Below are positions 59,276-64,000 of a DNA stretch of 64,000 nucleotides, piece after piece. The stretch's first letter is position 1, and each line of letters opens with the position of its first letter. Where the stretch lies: positions 62,001-126,000 of the forward strand of contig CBIHLM010000002.1 of NCBI GenBank assembly GCA_966210515.1, written 5' to 3'. Below the pieces are notes generated by a model. That model was not told the origin of the DNA, ran no database searches, and saw only the letters and a list, made by a program, of their open reading frames with translations. The DNA comes from Paradesertivirga sp966210515 (GTDB taxonomy: Bacteria; Bacteroidota; Bacteroidia; Sphingobacteriales; Sphingobacteriaceae). The translations under genes were made by a program, and so were the position numbers.

Positions 59276-59348
59276 GGTACCATAGCTCAGTTGGTAGAGC
59301 AAAGGACTGAAAATCCTTGTGTCGCTGGTTCGATTCCAGCTGGTACCA
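59276..59348 (+). tRNA. tRNA-Phe (GAA)
   Basis: A complete 73-nt cloverleaf: acceptor stem GGTACCA/TGGTACC, D-arm GCTC...GAGC, anticodon stem AAGGA/TCCTT with loop CTGAAAA, giving anticodon GAA, variable loop GTGTC, T-arm GCTGG-TTCGATT-CCAGC, and discriminator A. CCA is not encoded. A terminator follows. The gene is a frequent integration target for tyrosine recombinases, and an integrase relic lies 187 nt downstream. Confidence 0.97.
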
Positions 59349-59358
59349 CAGATTTAAA

Positions 59359-59390
59359 AAACCCATTATTCGAGAAATAATGGGTTTTTT
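59359..59390 (+). terminator. Rho-independent terminator after tRNA-Phe
   Basis: AAACCCATTATT (59359-59370) pairs perfectly with AATAATGGGTTT (59376-59387) around CGAGA, followed by a T-run to 59390. Confidence 0.85.
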
Positions 59391-59534
59391 GTTGTCTAAA
59401 GGCGGTTTCGGATCGCTCTCTTCCATAATAGCTCAATCGGGCGCTTAGCAATCAGACAGATTTTTTTGTTGAACTGGACGTAAATGTTTTACAAATGTTT
59501 TACAACGTAAAGCATCGTCCGCTAATGATTTATT

Positions 59535-60456
59535 ATGGCGACAGTCAAAGAAGTGATTTTATCCCATCACAAAAAAAGGATGTAACGTGGAATGTGAAGA
59601 TTAGGGTTACACATAAAAGGCAATCGGCTTATATCGATACCCAACATTTCGTGAGTGCAAAACAGCTTATGAGGCGCATTTAAGATGCCCTAGAGTTATC
59701 ACTCGGTTAAGCCAATTCAAAGAGCCAGTTACCCGAACAGTTAAAGGTCTTAGCGACACAGGGCTCCATAATCATATGCGGGATCTCCGAATATTGTTTA
59801 ATGCGGTCAGGGAGCATTACAATGATGAAGATATGGGAGTAATTGTTGTGAAACACTATCCTTTTCATGAGTATAAACTTGTAGAAATTCCTGCAAATAC
59901 GAAGAAGAAGCTTAACATTAAACAAATTAAAACGATCAGAGATCTTGCATTGCCAAGCGGAGGGAGGTTGGAGTTGGCTAGAGATTTTTTTATGCTTAGC
60001 TTTTATTTATGTGGAATGAATGCGGTGGACATGTATAGAATACCTCCAGTCGATAATCCAACCCGTTGGATTGATTACAATAGGTCGAAAACAAAAAACA
60101 GGAGAAAGGACCGAGCCTTCATTAGTGTTGGTATTCCTGAGGATGCAATGGATCTGTATAATCAATATGCCGGAAAGTTGCAAAATCGTTATGCGAGTCA
60201 TATATCTCTCGATCGAGCATTGAGTATTGGCATGCGTGCAATTGGAAAAGAATTGAAAATTTCTCATCTCGAGTTTTATGATGCCAGGCATGCGTTTGGG
60301 GATCTGGCCAGAAATAAATGTCGATTTTCAAAAGATGATGTCGCTTTGGCTCTAAATCATAAAGACAAATCAAACTCTGTTACAGACGTCTATATTTCAA
60401 AAAATTGGGATATAGTAGATGAAATTCAGAAAGAGGTAATTCGGCTTTTGAAGTAA
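59535..60456 (+). pseudogene. Decayed tyrosine recombinase (integrase) downstream of tRNA-Phe
   Basis: An integrase-like sequence broken in at least two places. It begins MATVKEVILSHHKK at 59535, then needs a frameshift at a 7-A run (59571-59577) to continue as KDVTWNVKIRVTHKRQ. The frame stops after about 60 codons near QLMRRI, and a second shift near 59667 reaches a C-terminal frame that runs to 60456 with the catalytic YDARHAFGDLA (Arg-His) and LNHKD...VTDVYI (His, Tyr) motifs. The core-binding region is also shorter than expected (about 32 residues where roughly 70 are usual). The catalytic half (59776-60456) is intact-looking. It is probably the scar of an element that used the tRNA-Phe site. 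Confidence 0.8.
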
Positions 60457-60582
60457 TCAAATATTGGATGAATTCGAACCAGAAGGATCAAAGAGAAGTA
60501 GTTCACTACGTTGAAGATTCATCATAGTATGTTAGATCCCTATGATGAATTGTTGGCAGTACTCTTATCAGGAAGGTGTTTT

Positions 60583-63500
60583 TTATTCAGTATCCTTTTT
60601 CAAGCCCACAATATAATTTGAGGGACTTACTCCAAATTGCTTTTGAAAATCCCTGGAAAAGTTAGTAGGCATGCTATATCCAACCATATTGGCGACTTCA
60701 TTTATCTTATAATCTCCTTCAGCAAGAAGCTCCGCAGCTTTTTTAAGTCTGGAGAGATTGATTAATTCATTTGGAGTAAGATTAGAAAGTCCTTTGATTT
60801 TCCTGTATAGCGTCGGCCTGCTCATATTCATCATACTCGATAACTGATCAACATCTAAATCCATATCTGTTATATGTTCATAAATGATTGAGTTTAATTT
60901 CTCCAGAAAATCTTTATCAGCTTTTGAGTAGGCAATACCCTTAATGTGACTTAAAGGAGAGCGGGCGAAGTATTCCTTGATTATATTTCGGTTTATAAGT
61001 AGATTGTTAATCTGGGCTAAGAGGTATTCAAAGGAAAAAGGTTTCTCGATGTAAGCATCAGCTCCGACCTCCAAACCTTCAATCTTAGAATTAATAGAGT
61101 TCTTTGCAGTTAGTAGTATGATTGGTATATGGCTGAACTGAAAATCGTTCTTCATTTTTTTACAAAGTTCTATACCGTCCATAATGGGCATCATAATATC
61201 GCTTATCACTAATTGAATATGATCATGGATAAGAGTGTCCAGTGCTTCTTTTCCGTTGTAGGCTTTCTTAATATTATAACTTCCAGAGAGCTCTTTGTGT
61301 AAGTAATTGAGAATTTCTTTGTTGTCTTCTACAATTAAAATTGAAGGCTTTGTCGAATTGATGTTTTTATCGGTTTCCTCAGTTTCTTCGATTAAAGTTT
61401 CATTATTTTCAGTCGTGTCATAATCCGTCAGGTTAATTTCATTGTCTTGATGGATAGGAATTGAAAGCAAAAAGATGTTGGTGTTTTCTCCTGAATTTTT
61501 TAATTCAAGAGTGCCCTTGTGAAGTTCGGTAAGTGAACGTGATAAAGGAAGTCCGATGCCCGTACCGGCTTCTTTGGAATTATGCTCCAAGCGAAAAAAA
61601 GGTTCGAAAATCTTATCCTTATATTCTTCGGGAATTATGTAACCATCGTTTCTAAATTCGATATTAAAAACAATGTCATCACTGGAAAACGGTAATAATT
61701 TCACGAGCACTTTTTCATTCGCATACTTGATTGCGTTATTTATAAGATTGCTGATGATTTTTTTAAGTGCTTCCTGGTCGACAAACGCCTGGAGTGCAAT
61801 TCGGGGTAGTTCAAGCTTATAATTCAGATCTTTTTGTTCGGCCGCAGGCTTAAAAGTGAAGAACACATCATTTAAAAGCTCATTAATGTTTGTGTTTGAG
61901 AAGTTCAGACTGAATTTGTTCGCTTCAGCTTTTCTGAAATCGAGTAATTGATTCGTTAGGTCAATAAGCCTGTTGGTGTTTTTCTTCATCATGTTCAAAC
62001 TTTCTGTAGTTTCAGGATCATCTGATTGCGTGGAAATTAATTTATCCAGCGGCATTTTAATTAAGGTTAACGGCGTTCTGATTTCATGTGCCACATTTGT
62101 AAAGAACTCAATCTTTGCATTATAAATCTCACGTTCTTTATTGATTTCCATAATCTCAATCCGGCGTTTACTTTTTTCGAATAGGGCGAGGCGGTAGTAC
62201 CAGAATATTATAAAAATTATAGATACAATAATCAAAATATAAACCAGATAAGCCACGTTTGTTGCCCAAAACGGCGGTGTTATCTTTATTGCGAGTGATG
62301 TTTCATTTTGGTTCCAAATGCTTTCATTGTTAGAGCCTTTAATCTTTAAAACATAATTTCCCGGAGGTAAGTTGGTGTAGAAAATCTTTCGGTACTCTTT
62401 TAAAGCTATCCAGTTTTTATCGATACCTTCCATCTTATACAAATAGCTGTTCATTTCTGGAATAACATAGCTGAGGGCTGCAACATCAAGACTTATATTG
62501 GCTTTGTCATAAGGAAGAGTAAGGCTCTCAGAGTACATTAATGCTTGTTTAAGCAAGGAACCCTCCTTGTTTATCTCAACATCTTCGTTATTTACTTTAA
62601 TCCCGGTAATATAAACGGGCGGCACAAACCTGTTTCTGATAAATTGAGAAGGTTTAAAGCTGATTAATCCTCTAACGGTTCCGAAGAACAGAGTTCCGTC
62701 ACTGTTCTTAAAAGAAGAGTTGTAATTAAATTGCTCGGTAGGTAGCCCATGGCTTGTATTGTAGTTGATGAAGGTTGTCGTTTCCGGATTGAAGTGGCTC
62801 AATCCCTTGGATGTTGAGATCCAAAATGAGCCGTTTTTGTCTTCAACTATTCTAAAAATCTGGTTGTCCGGTAAGCCGTCTTCAAAAGTGTAATTTATTA
62901 TTTTGCCGGTGGCCGGATTTAATTTAGAAAGTCCGCCCTCGGTACAGAGCCAAAAATTCTTCTTATCATCCTGATAAAGATTGTTTATGTAATTGCTGAT
63001 TAAGCCATTGCTTTTACCCTGTTTATATTCAATTCTGCCTTTTTTGTTTGTTGCCGGATTATAATAGTATAAGCCACCGCCGTATGTTCCTACCCATATA
63101 GTTCCTTTATCATCTTCAACTATGCTTTGAATATGTCCGTTAAAAAAGGGTATAGGCGAGAAGTTATCATTTCCCCTGTTGTATTTAAATAACCCGTTCC
63201 AGGTTCCAACCAAAATGTCAGCCTTTTTGGTTTTATATAAAGTAATTATAAAATCGCTCGTAAATGAATTCGGGCCTGCATTGTAATGTCTGATAACTTT
63301 ATTCGTCTTCAAGTCCATAACATCAAGCCCATGTTCGTATGTGCCTATCCATAGTTTATCACCGTCGGCCACAAGTCCGTGAATGTTGTGATAAGACAAG
63401 CTCCCCGGGCCATTGGGTTTAAATCTTTTTATATGCCCCGTTTGGGGATCCATTTGATTTAGTCCGGCATCTTCAGTCCCTATCCACAACTTGCCATACT

Positions 63501-64000
63501 GATCTTTACAGATTTCGTGAACAAGATTTCCGCTTATACTATTTTTGCCAGGTTCGGGAAAATACTTCTGGAAGTTATTAAAATGCTTGGAGTAGTAATT
63601 TATCCCTCCAAAATATGTCGCAATCCAAATTCCACCCTCAATGTCTTCGTAAAGAGATGATATGATATTATCGTTTATTGAATATGGGTTACTGACTTCT
63701 TTAGCAACAAGTGAGGTTTTTTTGCTATGGATGTTTGTTATGATTAAACCCGTTTCGGTTCCGAGCCAGTAATTTGAGTCCGGATTTTTTAATATCGTAT
63801 GAACATGAACAGTTTTGATAGGATTATTTTGGCCAAAAAGACTTTCCAGCGTGAGTGTTTTTGTATTTAACAGCAGCGCATGTTTATTGGTGCCAATAAT
63901 TAATGTAGTATCTCCGATCGAGTACATCGCATTTATTATTGTAAGATCCTTTTTGAAAATGCTAACTATATCATAGGTCGTAAACCTCGAGGTTTTCTTG
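60583..64000 (-). CDS. Hybrid two-component sensor/AraC regulator (HTCS), 5' end outside window
   Basis: A single-polypeptide sensor-regulator of the Bacteroidota HTCS class, usually controlling a polysaccharide-use locus. The frame is open to base 64000, so the start and signal peptide lie beyond the window. Counting from the first internal Met at 63927: Reg_prop beta-propeller repeats (about 1-425), Y_Y_Y domain (about 481-548), one transmembrane helix (557-577), HisKA with His614 in NVAHEIRTP, HATPase (N-box around 727, G2 box GTGIGLPL at 788), a receiver (about 861-975) with phospho-acceptor Asp910 in ISDIMMP, and an AraC-type HTH (about 1005-1105). All catalytic residues look intact. Its own target locus is not in view. 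Confidence 0.93.
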   Translation of the reverse strand, partial: KKTSRFTTYDIVSIFKKDLTIINAMYSIGDTTLIIGTNKHALLLNTKTLTLESLFGQNNPIKTVHVHTILKNPDSNYWLGTETGLIITNIHSKKTSLVAKEVSNPYSINDNIISSLYEDIEGGIWIATYFGGINYYSKHFNNFQKYFPEPGKNSISGNLVHEICKDQYGKLWIGTEDAGLNQMDPQTGHIKRFKPNGPGSLSYHNIHGLVADGDKLWIGTYEHGLDVMDLKTNKVIRHYNAGPNSFTSDFIITLYKTKKADILVGTWNGLFKYNRGNDNFSPIPFFNGHIQSIVEDDKGTIWVGTYGGGLYYYNPATNKKGRIEYKQGKSNGLISNYINNLYQDDKKNFWLCTEGGLSKLNPATGKIINYTFEDGLPDNQIFRIVEDKNGSFWISTSKGLSHFNPETTTFINYNTSHGLPTEQFNYNSSFKNSDGTLFFGTVRGLISFKPSQFIRNRFVPPVYITGIKVNNEDVEINKEGSLLKQALMYSESLTLPYDKANISLDVAALSYVIPEMNSYLYKMEGIDKNWIALKEYRKIFYTNLPPGNYVLKIKGSNNESIWNQNETSLAIKITPPFWATNVAYLVYILIIVSIIFIIFWYYRLALFEKSKRRIEIMEINKEREIYNAKIEFFTNVAHEIRTPLTLIKMPLDKLISTQSDDPETTESLNMMKKNTNRLIDLTNQLLDFRKAEANKFSLNFSNTNINELLNDVFFTFKPAAEQKDLNYKLELPRIALQAFVDQEALKKIISNLINNAIKYANEKVLVKLLPFSSDDIVFNIEFRNDGYIIPEEYKDKIFEPFFRLEHNSKEAGTGIGLPLSRSLTELHKGTLELKNSGENTNIFLLSIPIHQDNEINLTDYDTTENNETLIEETEETDKNINSTKPSILIVEDNKEILNYLHKELSGSYNIKKAYNGKEALDTLIHDHIQLVISDIMMPIMDGIELCKKMKNDFQFSHIPIILLTAKNSINSKIEGLEVGADAYIEKPFSFEYLLAQINNLLINRNIIKEYFARSPLSHIKGIAYSKADKDFLEKLNSIIYEHITDMDLDVDQLSSMMNMSRPTLYRKIKGLSNLTPNELINLSRLKKAAELLAEGDYKINEVANMVGYSMPTNFSRDFQKQFGVSPSNYIVGLKKDTE

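Overview
The window looks like a chromosomal segment of a Bacteroidota member, most probably Sphingobacteriaceae (Pedobacter-like). Support for this: a SusC/SusD pair, a hybrid two-component sensor of the Reg_prop/Y_Y_Y/HisKA/receiver/AraC type, lipoprotein signals of the SxC type, almost no Shine-Dalgarno sequences, and repeated promoter boxes of the Bacteroidota form TAnnTTTG (upstream of tyrS, gapA, icd, rpsF, the tRNA and several small genes). No taxonomic search was possible, so genus is inference.

Layout. 1-8.0 kb: start of ligA (cut by the window edge), a YhcH-type lipoprotein, an ACP-phosphodiesterase-like protein, nudK, tyrS, then a minus-strand set of penicillin acylase, small membrane protein and LuxE-like protein. 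8.2-17.5 kb: carbohydrate core with an overlapping GH31 alpha-glucosidase and glgB, gapA, then pfkA coupled to a BadF-type kinase homologue that has lost its first phosphate-binding loop, a divergent NrtR-like regulator and a normal BadF-type paralogue. 17.6-20.5 kb: small genes (scramblase-like, lipocalin-like, mutT, PhyH). 20.5-23.1 kb: a repeat-rich zone with a 21-bp perfect hairpin, 9-bp and 11-bp tandem repeats, and two alternating repeat modules on both sides of an RMD1/DUF155 membrane gene.

24.4-42.2 kb is the most distinctive part: a DeoR-type repressor, glpD-glpK-glpF, a SusC/SusD outer-membrane pair, a DUF5689 lipoprotein, a PLD-like lipoprotein, a Tat-exported calcineurin-like phosphoesterase, a GDPD lipoprotein, glpT, an exported SGNH hydrolase and a Tat-exported Gfo/Idh protein, all on the plus strand. 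Read together this is a PUL-like locus for glycerophosphodiesters, phospholipids or poly(glycerol phosphate): capture at the outer membrane, hydrolysis in the envelope, import by GlpT/GlpF, and oxidation by GlpK/GlpD. Three copies of an octamer, one of them half of an inverted repeat, in the glpR-glpD gap are a good candidate operator.

42.2-51.6 kb: SRPBCC and VOC proteins, a NYN-LOTUS protein, an alanine/sodium symporter, four unrecognised genes with a possible IS21-end relic, an SPFH protein, NADP-isocitrate dehydrogenase and a very acidic protein. 51.7-58.8 kb: dnaX, a candidate small RNA ending in a strong terminator, rpsF-rpsR-rplI, mtgA, a 29-codon ORF with a near-consensus promoter, and a pair of Fe-S electron-transfer proteins. 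59.2-60.5 kb: tRNA-Phe(GAA) followed by a decayed tyrosine integrase, a scar of an integrated element. The window ends inside a hybrid two-component regulator on the minus strand.
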